From positions 434,001-498,000 of the forward strand of contig DS480348.1 of assembly GCA_000154345.1 (NCBI GenBank): DNA of 64,000 nucleotides. The letters run 5' to 3'. Below, piece after piece: positions 24,646-32,641 of this stretch. A model generated the notes under the pieces. The model worked only from the letters and a program-made list of their open reading frames with translations. It searched no databases and was not told where the DNA came from. The number at the start of each line of letters is the position of its first letter. The stretch's first letter is position 1. This stretch comes from [Clostridium] leptum DSM 753 (GTDB taxonomy: Bacteria > Bacillota > Clostridia > Oscillospirales > Acutalibacteraceae). A program made the translations under genes and the position numbers.

Positions 24646-25223
24646 GTGCGTCCGTAAGGGCGTATTGATAATGCCTAAAGAGGTACTGGATTGGAGAGAA
24701 ATCCAGTTGGTTAGCCGCCTAACCCGGAATCGAAAGATAAAGGGGACAAGAGCATGGCGGAAAAGCATATACGTTTGAAATCAGTGTATAAGCGGGATAT
24801 GCGAGACCAAAGGCGTGGCATGGTTAAGGCTAAACTGCTTTAAATCCAGTTTCTTTGCTCTAAGTGTGGAGATGTGCGAAGACTGATTGCGCACATGGAC
24901 AATTTCTATCAGTGAAACCGTTGTCGTCACTGATACTCTCTGAAAATGTCCCGGCATACAGGAAGTATGTAAAAGGAATGAACGGAAACCTAAACCACAC
25001 CCAATGTATCAATACGACTAAACGGAGATTGCCTAAACCAGAACGCAGAAATGCTATGTGTAATGCCCTATGGCGATAAATCCCAAGTGTGAAAAGCGAG
25101 GGAGATGACACTGAATATCCGGCATGGCAACGGAGCCGCCATAGTAGTCCGAGTGCGGGAAAGCCGCATACATGGCGAAGGGCGGCAGGTCATTCTATTG
25201 ATAATCGAATGGAGGTATGCGAA

Positions 25224-27026
25224 ATGCAAAAAGCTGAAACGGTATTATCAATACTAAAGCAAAAATCCAAACAAGATGAATCACACCGGTATGACCGTAT
25301 CTACAGAAATCTTTTCAATGAGGACTTCTTTTTGCGGGCATATCAAAAAATCCATGCTAAGCAAGGCAATATGACGCCCGGAACAGACGGGACAACCATT
25401 GACGGTTTTAGCAGGAAGCAAATTTCTCAACTGATAGAACTGCTCAAATGGGAACGCTATCAACCAAAACCTGTCCGAAGGACATATATCCCCAAGAAGA
25501 ACGGTAAAATGCGACCTTTGGGTATCCCTGCCTTTGCTGACAAGCTGGTACAGGAAGTAGTACGGCAGATTTTAGAGGCAATCTACGAGCCAATTTTCAG
25601 CGATAATTCGCACGGTTTTCGGCCTAATAGAAGCTGTCACACCGCACTGTATCAAATTAAAAGCACCTGTAGGGGAACCAACTGGGTAATTGAAGGCGAT
25701 ATCACCGGGTGCTTCGACCATATCGACCATGAAATATTGTTAAAGATACTCTTGAAGAAGATTGATGACGGTAGATTTCTTGAGCTTATTTGGAAATTCC
25801 TGAAAGCCGGATATTTGGAATTCAACCAGAAGTACAATTCGCTGTCGGGAACACCGCAGGGCGGCATCATCAGCCCCATTTTGGCCAACATTTATCTGCA
25901 CGAGTTTGATAAGTTCATGGAAGGAATATCTGCTGAATACACCAAAGGGAAACAGCGGAGACCATATCGTGAATATCAGATTCTCCAATACAAACGAAAC
26001 CGTGCAAAAAAGAAAGGCAATCAGGAACAAGCGGATGAGTACCTGCGGCAAATGCAGAATATCCCTGCCTTAGACCCTATGGATAAAAACTATCAGCGTG
26101 TAAAATATGTGCGCTATGCGGACGATTTTGTGGTCTGTATCATCGGCAGCAAGGCAACAGCGAATGAAATCAAGGAAAGAATTGCAGGTTTCATGCAAAA
26201 GGAACTTCATCTTGAATTGAGCCGGGAAAAAACGAAAATCACCAATCTGTCGGATAAACGAGTGCGTTTTCTGGGATACGAAATTACAAAATCTCAAGAG
26301 AACACAAAGCAAGTGGTTGATTCAATCGGTCGAAAGAAACGCTCTGTAAACGGTACAATTCAGTTAGTTGTGCCGGGAGATGTTATTCGGGAAAAGCTCA
26401 AGCCGTTCATTAAAAAGGGAAAACCCTATCAGGTGGGGGCACGAGTTAATCTGCCCGTGATTGAAATTATCAGTCAGTACAACGCAGAAATCAGAGGGCT
26501 TTACAATTACTATTGCTTAGCAACGGATGTCAGCACGAAAATATCCACATTTCAGTATTATCACTATTTCAGCATGATTAAGACAATCGCCCGAAAGGAA
26601 AAATCATCGGTCAAAAAGGTTATTCAGAAATATGGAATTGATGTTCCCAGAAAAAATGGAACTGGCACCATGCGTATTGTTGGTATCAGATACAATACGA
26701 AAGAAGGCCCTAAAACGATGACCTACTTCAATGACAGTCTAAAAAAGGTTAGCCGACCTGCCGGAGAAATCTCCGACCAATTCGGACAGGTATTAAAGGG
26801 TGGTCAGTTAATGAAAAGGCTCAACAGTGATGTATGTGAATTATGTGGAGCAGAACATTGTGCCTTGGAGATTCATCATGTAAGGAAGCTTAAGGACATT
26901 GTGAAGAAATACCGAAAACGTGGAACGCCTATGCCTAACTGGGTATGGCTGATGAGCTATATGAAGCGCAAAACGCTCGTCTTATGCCATGACTGCCACG
27001 TCAATCTTCATAATGGAACTTTGTAA
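25224..27026 (+). CDS. ltrA: group II intron reverse transcriptase/maturase with HNH domain
   Basis: 600-residue intron-encoded protein. Reverse transcriptase blocks run from about residue 80 to 320, including YIPKKNGKMRPLGIP, HGFRPNRSCHTAL, GTPQGGIISPILANIYL and the catalytic YADD at residues 298-301. A maturase X domain follows, then a C-terminal HNH endonuclease with zinc cysteines (CELCG, IHH, CHDCH) that nicks the second DNA strand during retrohoming. All key residues are present, so it looks active. The ATG at 25224 is chosen because GGAGGT lies 7 bases before it. It lies inside the intron between domains I-III and domain V. Confidence 0.96.
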   Translation: MQKAETVLSILKQKSKQDESHRYDRIYRNLFNEDFFLRAYQKIHAKQGNMTPGTDGTTIDGFSRKQISQLIELLKWERYQPKPVRRTYIPKKNGKMRPLGIPAFADKLVQEVVRQILEAIYEPIFSDNSHGFRPNRSCHTALYQIKSTCRGTNWVIEGDITGCFDHIDHEILLKILLKKIDDGRFLELIWKFLKAGYLEFNQKYNSLSGTPQGGIISPILANIYLHEFDKFMEGISAEYTKGKQRRPYREYQILQYKRNRAKKKGNQEQADEYLRQMQNIPALDPMDKNYQRVKYVRYADDFVVCIIGSKATANEIKERIAGFMQKELHLELSREKTKITNLSDKRVRFLGYEITKSQENTKQVVDSIGRKKRSVNGTIQLVVPGDVIREKLKPFIKKGKPYQVGARVNLPVIEIISQYNAEIRGLYNYYCLATDVSTKISTFQYYHYFSMIKTIARKEKSSVKKVIQKYGIDVPRKNGTGTMRIVGIRYNTKEGPKTMTYFNDSLKKVSRPAGEISDQFGQVLKGGQLMKRLNSDVCELCGAEHCALEIHHVRKLKDIVKKYRKRGTPMPNWVWLMSYMKRKTLVLCHDCHVNLHNGTL

Positions 27027-27047
27027 AATGCTTTAGGAATGGCTGGG

Positions 27048-27081
27048 GAGCCGTATACATCGAAAGGTGTACGTACGGTTC
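27048..27081 (+). ncRNA. group II intron domain V
   Basis: 34-base catalytic hairpin beginning GAGCCGTAT and ending GTACGGTTC, with the catalytic AGC triad near the base and a GAAA tetraloop closed by C-G. Domain VI follows, with GGGAGG/CCTACCC pairing and the branch-point A bulged. Confidence 0.93.
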
Positions 27082-27143
27082 TGAGGGAGGTTCTCGGAAA
27101 TCCTGTCATAGAAATATGATAAGGCGTCCGGTTCCTACCCTAC

Positions 27144-27596
27144 GGCAACCCTTTGCTGCTGCCCGCCCGAAAGCTGTGCCGGCTTGTGTTTCATGCGGTC
27201 GGCAAGTCCTACTTGTGCAAGCGTCCTTTCCACTCTCTCACGCCGCTCGGCTGGAGAGAGCTTATGATACAAAAGCGGCATCTCTACATTTTCGTACGCA
27301 GTAAGCTCGGGAAGAAGATTAAACTGTTGAAAAATAAACCCAATTTTTTTGCTCCTGATTTCAGAAAGCTCATTTTCCGTACAATTGTCCACATACTCGC
27401 CGTCAAGGATATAATCCCCGGAGTCAGGGATATCTAAGCAGCCAATAATGTTCATCAGCGTTGATTTACCACTGCCGGATGGCCCGAGAATGGATACAAA
27501 TTCTTTCGGCTTCACATGGAGATTAATATCGTGAAGAACATCCACCTGTTCATCGCCTAGAGAATAGGATTTATAAATGTGTTTTAGCTTTATCAT
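27144..27596 (-). pseudogene. ABC ATPase, 5' part (before the intron)
   Basis: Codons 1-151 of a MacB/LolD-type ATPase. It contains Walker A ILGPSGSGKSTLMNIIG, the Q-loop GFIFQQFNLLPELTAYENVEMPLLY and the signature LSGGQQQRVA, and is broken right after that Ala. The frame then runs only two codons into the intron before a stop, so the product would lack Walker B and the switch histidine. GGAGGGG lies 7 bases before ATG 27596, and the adaptor gene ends 13 bases upstream, so this was the second gene of an adaptor-ATPase-permease operon. Confidence 0.94.
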
Positions 27597-27609
27597 GTTG
27601 ACCCCTCCG

Positions 27610-29388
27610 TTAATTGCCGCCCATGCCGCCGGGAAATCCACCCTCTCCATTGGGCGGCATATTGTTGGGATCAAAATTTTCGAAATCAAAATCACCAAAG
27701 TCCATTCCGCCGCCTCCGGGGAATCCGCTCATACCGCCGAAACCGCCTTGGCTTTCGCTGTCTGAACCGGTTTGTGTAGAAGTAATCTTTGTAATTACAA
27801 TCAAGTCGCCCTCGGCAAGCTCATCACTTTCGATGAGAATATAGCTGCCATCACTCATTCCGGTTTCAACCGTGACTTTTGTGAGGTTGGAAACATCAAG
27901 CTGATCCTCTTCATATTCTGTCCCTTCAGCAGCGCCGCTTGGCGCAAGATAAACATAATTTTGATCACCGGAGGTACGGACGGCGTCAACAGGAACAAGT
28001 AAGCCTTCGCCGCTGGATTCAATAACAATTTCAGCCGAAGCACTCATGCCCGGGTATACGCCCTCCACATAGTCCACTTGTGCGGTTATTTGATAAGCCG
28101 TCGTACCGCCGCTGGAGCTTCCATTATAGGAAACAGCCGTAACCCTGCCGGTATAGCTGCCATCGACGGCATCAATTGTGAAATCTACCTCCTGCCCTAC
28201 TTTAACAGTGGAAATGTCAAGCTCATCTACGGCAATTCCCATGGTAAAGCCGTCTGTGCCCATTACCATCGCAATTTGGCTGTTCGCGGCTAATTCATCC
28301 TCTGTAGAGATAGGAAGCTCAATCAGAATACAGTCGTAAGGCGCTGTGAAATCGGTTTCGCTGCCATTTTCCTCTTTTATCACTGCGATCACCGCGCCTT
28401 CTTCCACCTTGTCGCCAACCTCGTAGTTTACAGCCGTGACCGTACCCGCCTTTGCTGTTGCAAGCGTTTCTTTGGAAACAGGCGACAGAGTTCCGCTTCC
28501 ACTAATCGTGGTATCCACATTTCCTGTAGTAATTGTTTCAACATTATATGTGGTAATGCTGGTGTTCTTTCCTGTGTTTCTGCCAACCAGCTTTGGAATA
28601 AAAATCAAACCGAGAATCACCACAGCAAGAACAACGGCGGATATCACGATGATTTTTGCCTTTTTATTACTTCTTTTGGACACGGCCTTTGTGCTGCCCT
28701 TTGCTCTGATATTATTTGTTTTCGTCGTCATAGCGTTTTGTTCCTTTCGGTTCTGAATTACTGGTTTATTCAATAAATGATTGATTTCGTGGATAAGAGC
28801 TGTGTTAAGATAAGCCGGAATAACAATGTCTTCAAATCCACTGTCACTTGGATTCCTGAATTCTGCGGATAACTGAATTTTTGCCGCCTGCTTATCCCGG
28901 CGTAAGGCACCGCTTGCCTTCGTGATATTTTCCGCTGCCTGCTTTACGGAATCTGCTACGGATTCGGTGGGGATTCCAAGAATTTGAGCAAGACGGGCTG
29001 TGCTGAGATTTCCATAGACATTCATTAAATAAGCCGGTTTCAAATCATTTGGCAATAATTCGGTTTCTGCCACAAACTGCTGGTATTTTTTAGCCACCTG
29101 GGGCACGGGTAAGGATTCAAACTCAGGATCATCCTCCACGCCGATTAAATACAGCTTTAAAAGATTGCTATGGAGAATTTCTCTGAAATCCTCTTTTGGA
29201 GCGGTTTGAGCGCTTATAATTTGTTCCAAAGAGGCTTTCCATGCTTTTATTAGAAGCGGCGCGCCTCTGCAAACATGTTCCGTTAGCTGGAAGCTGATGA
29301 ACCAAGCTTTTTTCAGATGGGCGTCAATCAGGGCTTCAAGCGCTTTTCCATTTCCTTTTTTTATTCTTTTAAATGTTTCATAATCCAC
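27610..29388 (-). CDS. MacA/HlyD-type adaptor fused to a sigma-factor-like domain
   Basis: 592-residue open frame. Residues 1-185 look like an ECF sigma-type protein: region-2-like helices (GNGKALEALIDAHLKKAWF) and a region-4-like helix-turn-helix (LSTARLAQILGIPTESVADS). From residue 220 it is an efflux adaptor: a transmembrane helix at 246-265, lipoyl/barrel-sandwich sequence (VGDKVEEGAVIAVI), a beta-barrel part and a Gly/Phe-rich tail. The GTG at 29388 has GGAGG 8 bases upstream. An internal ATG at 28731 with AAAGGA 10 bases before it could yield a normal 373-residue adaptor. The frame shows no stop between the two parts, so fusion, or two products from one frame, is open. Confidence 0.75.
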   Translation of the reverse strand: MDYETFKRIKKGNGKALEALIDAHLKKAWFISFQLTEHVCRGAPLLIKAWKASLEQIISAQTAPKEDFREILHSNLLKLYLIGVEDDPEFESLPVPQVAKKYQQFVAETELLPNDLKPAYLMNVYGNLSTARLAQILGIPTESVADSVKQAAENITKASGALRRDKQAAKIQLSAEFRNPSDSGFEDIVIPAYLNTALIHEINHLLNKPVIQNRKEQNAMTTKTNNIRAKGSTKAVSKRSNKKAKIIVISAVVLAVVILGLIFIPKLVGRNTGKNTSITTYNVETITTGNVDTTISGSGTLSPVSKETLATAKAGTVTAVNYEVGDKVEEGAVIAVIKEENGSETDFTAPYDCILIELPISTEDELAANSQIAMVMGTDGFTMGIAVDELDISTVKVGQEVDFTIDAVDGSYTGRVTAVSYNGSSSGGTTAYQITAQVDYVEGVYPGMSASAEIVIESSGEGLLVPVDAVRTSGDQNYVYLAPSGAAEGTEYEEDQLDVSNLTKVTVETGMSDGSYILIESDELAEGDLIVITKITSTQTGSDSESQGGFGGMSGFPGGGGMDFGDFDFENFDPNNMPPNGEGGFPGGMGGN

Positions 29389-29742
29389 GTACTCGTCCTC
29401 CGTTGCTTTGGATTGCAGCTCAATAGCCGCTTTGTAGAGGAAAATGATTTTAGGCTCCGTTGTTCTGTGTCCCTGATCAGGACTTGGCCGGTTGATTTGA
29501 AGAACAACAGAAGGCGGCTGTATGGCTGTGCCATCTAAGATAATAGCTGCGCACACTAAAATCGCCCTAAAGAAGCTGTGAATTCTAGGTGAATGTTGGC
29601 GTCCTTTTCAGCAGGGGAATCGTAAAAGTTATATGGGAGTGCTATAATAGAAAGAGCACAGGAAACAAAAACGGCGCCTTTAGCCAATGTTAAGGCGGAG
29701 CTGCTAAAATAAAAATAATTTCACGCAAGGAGATTATATAGT
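29389..29742. other. divergent intergenic region between adaptor and two-component genes
   Basis: The adaptor frame stays open upstream to 29556 (56 more codons, GTG start without ribosome binding site), possibly a remnant of another coding sequence. For the plus strand an extended -10 box, TG-C-TATAAT, lies at 29640-29648, about 95 bases before the response regulator; no good -35 is visible. Confidence 0.5.
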
Positions 29743-30423
29743 ATGCGTTTACTGATCGCGGAGGATGACACAAGATTATTGAAGTCCTTGAAGCATATTT
29801 TTGAAGCCAACCAATATATGGTAGATGCCGTTTCAAACGGTATGGATGCGCTAGCCTATGCAGAAAGCGAAGAATATGACGGGTTGATTTTTGATATTAT
29901 GATGCCTGGAATGGATGGAGTAGAAGTGTTGAAACGCCTGAGAGAGAAGGGAGTTTGTACGCCTGCTTTGTTTTTAACTGCTAAAACGGAAATCGACCAG
30001 CGGGTAGAGGGCCTGGATGCGGGCGCGGATGATTATCTGCCGAAGCCGTTTTCCACACCGGAATTGCTTGCGCGTGTCAGAGCGATGCTGCGAAGGCGTG
30101 ACAACTATGTACCGGATCTATGTAAATTTGGAGGACTCATTCTAAACCGTTCCACCTATGAGCTCCAATGTGAGGACAAGAAAACAGCTTTGAGCGGCCG
30201 GGAGTTTCAAATTATGGAAATGCTTATGGACCGTCCAAACTTCATTATCCCGATTGATGATTTTATGTCCCACGTTTGGGGCTGGGAGAGCGATGTGGAT
30301 GTTAGTGTGATTTGGGTGCATATTTCCAATATCCGCAAAAAGCTTGCTTCTATGAAGGCAAACGTTGAAATTCGATTTATTCGCGGGGCAGGCTATAAGC
30401 TGGAGGAAGCCAATGATTTATAA
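29743..30423 (+). CDS. OmpR-family response regulator
   Basis: 226-residue transcription factor: receiver domain (residues 1-115) with acidic pocket EDD at 7-9, phospho-acceptor Asp51 in IFDIMMPGMDG, Thr79 and Lys101 in LPKPF, then a winged-helix DNA-binding domain ending in VWVHISNIRKKL-like and GAGYKLEE motifs. AAGGAG lies 10 bases before ATG 29743. The paired histidine kinase overlaps its end by 11 bases. It is divergent from the adaptor/ABC operon and probably controls it, as in many efflux modules. Confidence 0.94.
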   Translation: MRLLIAEDDTRLLKSLKHIFEANQYMVDAVSNGMDALAYAESEEYDGLIFDIMMPGMDGVEVLKRLREKGVCTPALFLTAKTEIDQRVEGLDAGADDYLPKPFSTPELLARVRAMLRRRDNYVPDLCKFGGLILNRSTYELQCEDKKTALSGREFQIMEMLMDRPNFIIPIDDFMSHVWGWESDVDVSVIWVHISNIRKKLASMKANVEIRFIRGAGYKLEEANDL

Positions 30424-31636
30424 ATTACGAAAAAATTTTATAAAGATCTGTATTCTTTCCTTTACAGCGGTTTTTGTGATCTTGCTTATATCCATCTTTT
30501 TAGTCACAACAGCGCAAACCAACCGGTCTCTTGATATGCTTGCCGATGTTGTATCCTCTAATGACGGTACTTTCCCTGAATGGAATGAATTCAGTAATGC
30601 CCCGAATCCTCCGCCCATGCCTGATGGATTAAACTCGGAGTCTCCTTTTACCACCCGTTTTTTCACTGTGCGCTTTGACCGCAGCACAAACGTTTTGTCT
30701 GCGGATATTCGATCAATTGCCAGCGTATCGCGGGACGAGGCGATTGCCTATGCTGAAAAGGTGATGGAGTACTCAGACGAGCGGGGCTGGATAGGCGATT
30801 TCCGCTATAAGAGATACGACACGGCGGCGGGACAGGCTGTTGTATTCATAAACGGGCTGAATACCAAACAAAGCAATCAACAGTTTATGCTTGCCGCCTC
30901 ATTGGTTTTCGCTGCGAGCAGTATTGTGATTATTATTTTGATTGTTCTCATTTCCCGAAGGGCTGTTAAGCCTGCGGCTGAGAGCTATGAAAAGCAAAAA
31001 CAATTTATTACCGACGCGAATCATGAGCTTAAAACGCCCCTGACATTGATTTGTACCAACCTTGATATTATGGAAACGGAGATCGGAGCAAATGAATGGC
31101 TTTCCGATATTCGGGAGGAAGCTGAAATAATGACGGAACTGGTTAACCGCCTGGTATCTCTCGCTCGAATGGATGAGGACGGTACTAAACTCACTAAAGA
31201 GCCTTTTTCACTCAGCGAAGTCGTTTTGGATACCGTATCTGCATTTGCACAGCATATTAACAGCCAACGGAAAAGACTTCTGACAGATGTTCCTGACCAT
31301 ATTAGCTATCACGGAAATGAAGCGGCTATGCGGCAGCTTATTTCTATCCTGCTGGATAATGCTGTAAAGTACTGCGATCCGGATGGAATGATAAGAGTAA
31401 CTCTCCGGGGAGGGAAACACCCCGTCATCCTGGTTGATAATTCTTACATGGCTGTAGGACGCATGGAGCTTGACCGGCTGTTTGACCGGTTTTATCGTGC
31501 GGACAAAGCGAGGACGTACGGGAGCGGCTTCGGCATAGGCCTTTCTATCGCGAAAGCCATAGTAGAAAAACATCATGGCAATATCAAGGCATCCCCTTTG
31601 GAGGACAATATGATTCGGTTCCAAGTGAGTTTATAG
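30413..31636 (+). CDS. sensor histidine kinase
   Basis: 407-residue membrane kinase: transmembrane helices at about residues 10-32 and 158-181, an extracytoplasmic sensor of about 125 residues rich in Pro and Asn, dimerisation/H box with His204 in DANHELKTPLT, N box LLDNAVKYC and G2-type GSGFGIGLSIAKAI. The G1 box is unusual: it reads LVDNSYMAVG instead of the usual DxGxG motif, and this may weaken ATP binding. GGAGGAA before ATG 30413 supports the start inside the regulator gene. Ligand unknown. Confidence 0.93.
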   Translation: MIYKLRKNFIKICILSFTAVFVILLISIFLVTTAQTNRSLDMLADVVSSNDGTFPEWNEFSNAPNPPPMPDGLNSESPFTTRFFTVRFDRSTNVLSADIRSIASVSRDEAIAYAEKVMEYSDERGWIGDFRYKRYDTAAGQAVVFINGLNTKQSNQQFMLAASLVFAASSIVIIILIVLISRRAVKPAAESYEKQKQFITDANHELKTPLTLICTNLDIMETEIGANEWLSDIREEAEIMTELVNRLVSLARMDEDGTKLTKEPFSLSEVVLDTVSAFAQHINSQRKRLLTDVPDHISYHGNEAAMRQLISILLDNAVKYCDPDGMIRVTLRGGKHPVILVDNSYMAVGRMELDRLFDRFYRADKARTYGSGFGIGLSIAKAIVEKHHGNIKASPLEDNMIRFQVSL

Positions 31637-32032
31637 CGGTAAGTATCTTTCGGCCTTTATTGTTTTTGGGCAGAAGACCTTTGCCTGTTTTGTAATGCCG
31701 TTGGGGATCTTTTCCTGCAAGAGGCATGATTTATATGGTGTATGCTGTGAGGGGAAAACGAATAAAAGCATTGGCTTAAAGCCAGATGATCCAGACGGGC
31801 TTTGATCCCGCTATATTTTTGAGAGGCCCCAAAATTTAAAGGATAAATTTGAGGCTCGTTAATTTTGGGCGGCGTGCTGCTGCAAGTACAGTAGGGCTTC
31901 ATGCGGCGGCAGTGCATAAATAGATACGGGAACCGGAAAGGCAAGATCAGAGAGAAGGCGGTTTGAATAAGAAGGGGCAGGATACCCCTTTTCCAGGAAA
32001 GCAGTCCTACCACCATGGCCTAAACAAACTGA
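31637..32032. other. intergenic, no gene supported
   Basis: About 400 bases after the kinase gene. A minus-strand open frame (31657-32016) has no ribosome binding site and no recognisable protein. An imperfect hairpin CCCAAAATT...AATTTTGGG lies near 31827-31869. Confidence 0.45.
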
Positions 32033-32059
32033 AAGCCAGCGCCTAAATGGCGCTGGCTT
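32033..32059. terminator. bidirectional hairpin terminator
   Basis: AAGCCAGCGCC (32033-32043) pairs with GGCGCTGGCTT (32049-32059), followed by TCTCTTTT on the plus strand. Probably serves the LysM gene ending at 32126 and the sequence from the other side. Confidence 0.75.
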
Positions 32060-32125
32060 CTCTTTTGGCCTGATAGGCCGAAATTCATGCCACGCCTTTT
32101 AGCTGTGGCGATGAATGGCACGAGG

Positions 32126-32440
32126 CTATGGCTTGACCCTCAGTACCTGTCCGGGATAGATCCGGTTGGGGTCGTAAATGCAGCAGTTAAGCTGCAGCAG
32201 GCGTTCCACTGTGGTATTGTACCGGTCGGCAATCGAGGACAAGGTATCTCCCTGGCGGACGATATACCATTTGGATGCCACCGGAAATTGGGTGGCGATC
32301 CGCAGCACCTGTCCGGGATAAATCTGGTTTACGTCGCTGATGCCGTTATACCTGGCGATATCGTTGACCGAGGTGTCAAATTTTTCCGCGATGTTCCATA
32401 GGGTGTCCCCTGGGCGCACCGTATAATTGACAGTAGCCAA
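32126..32440 (-). CDS. small protein with two LysM domains
   Basis: 104-residue protein consisting almost entirely of two LysM motifs (about residues 5-50 and 57-102), each with the YTVRPGDTLWNIA / YIVRQGDTLSSIA opening and an IYPGQVLR close. LysM binds GlcNAc-containing glycans such as peptidoglycan. There is no signal peptide, which in spore formers fits proteins placed on the forespore surface or cortex by the mother cell, as with SafA. TTG start at 32440, with AAAGGAGAG about 9 bases upstream. A CATAAGAT box on the minus strand near 32485-32492 resembles the CATANNNT -10 of sigma-E/sigma-K promoters. Spore role is inference. Confidence 0.85.
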   Translation of the reverse strand: MATVNYTVRPGDTLWNIAEKFDTSVNDIARYNGISDVNQIYPGQVLRIATQFPVASKWYIVRQGDTLSSIADRYNTTVERLLQLNCCIYDPNRIYPGQVLRVKP

Positions 32441-32641
32441 AATGGCAGCTCTCCTTTCTAAACATGAAAATAGGGGCCTGTATCATCTTATGCCGCATGA
32501 GGGAAAAGGGGTACAAGGAGAAAAACAAAAAGAAATCGCCCTTGATCGGAGAGAAAGGCCAAGTTTCCCCTTGCATGGAGGTGGGAATTGGTATAAAATA
32601 AAGCTACTTACGATTGAGAAACGATGAGGGAGATTGAAACC

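Larger units (their letters stand above)
24646..27143 (+). mobile_element. complete group II intron with maturase
   Basis: 2498 bases. The 5' end GTGCGTCC fits the GUGYG consensus; the 3' end is ...CCTACCCTAC. Domain V is at 27048-27081, and domain VI follows with a bulged A seven bases from the 3' end. Exon-binding sequences are visible: ATTGCC at 25028-25033 (EBS1) pairs with GGCAAT of the 5' exon (24640-24645), and GTGTG at 24864-24868 (EBS2) with CACAC at 24634-24638. The intron lies antisense to the ABC gene it interrupts, so it cannot be spliced out of that gene's mRNA. Removing it restores the ATPase frame exactly, which fixes both boundaries. Confidence 0.95.

Noticed and set aside
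31657..32016. 119-codon minus-strand frame after the kinase gene
   Set aside because: No ribosome binding site, no domain, composition unlike neighbouring proteins.
32577..32641. T-box leader before asnS
   Set aside because: No specifier-loop structure or the conserved T-box GGTGG..CCGCG sequence; the leader is short.
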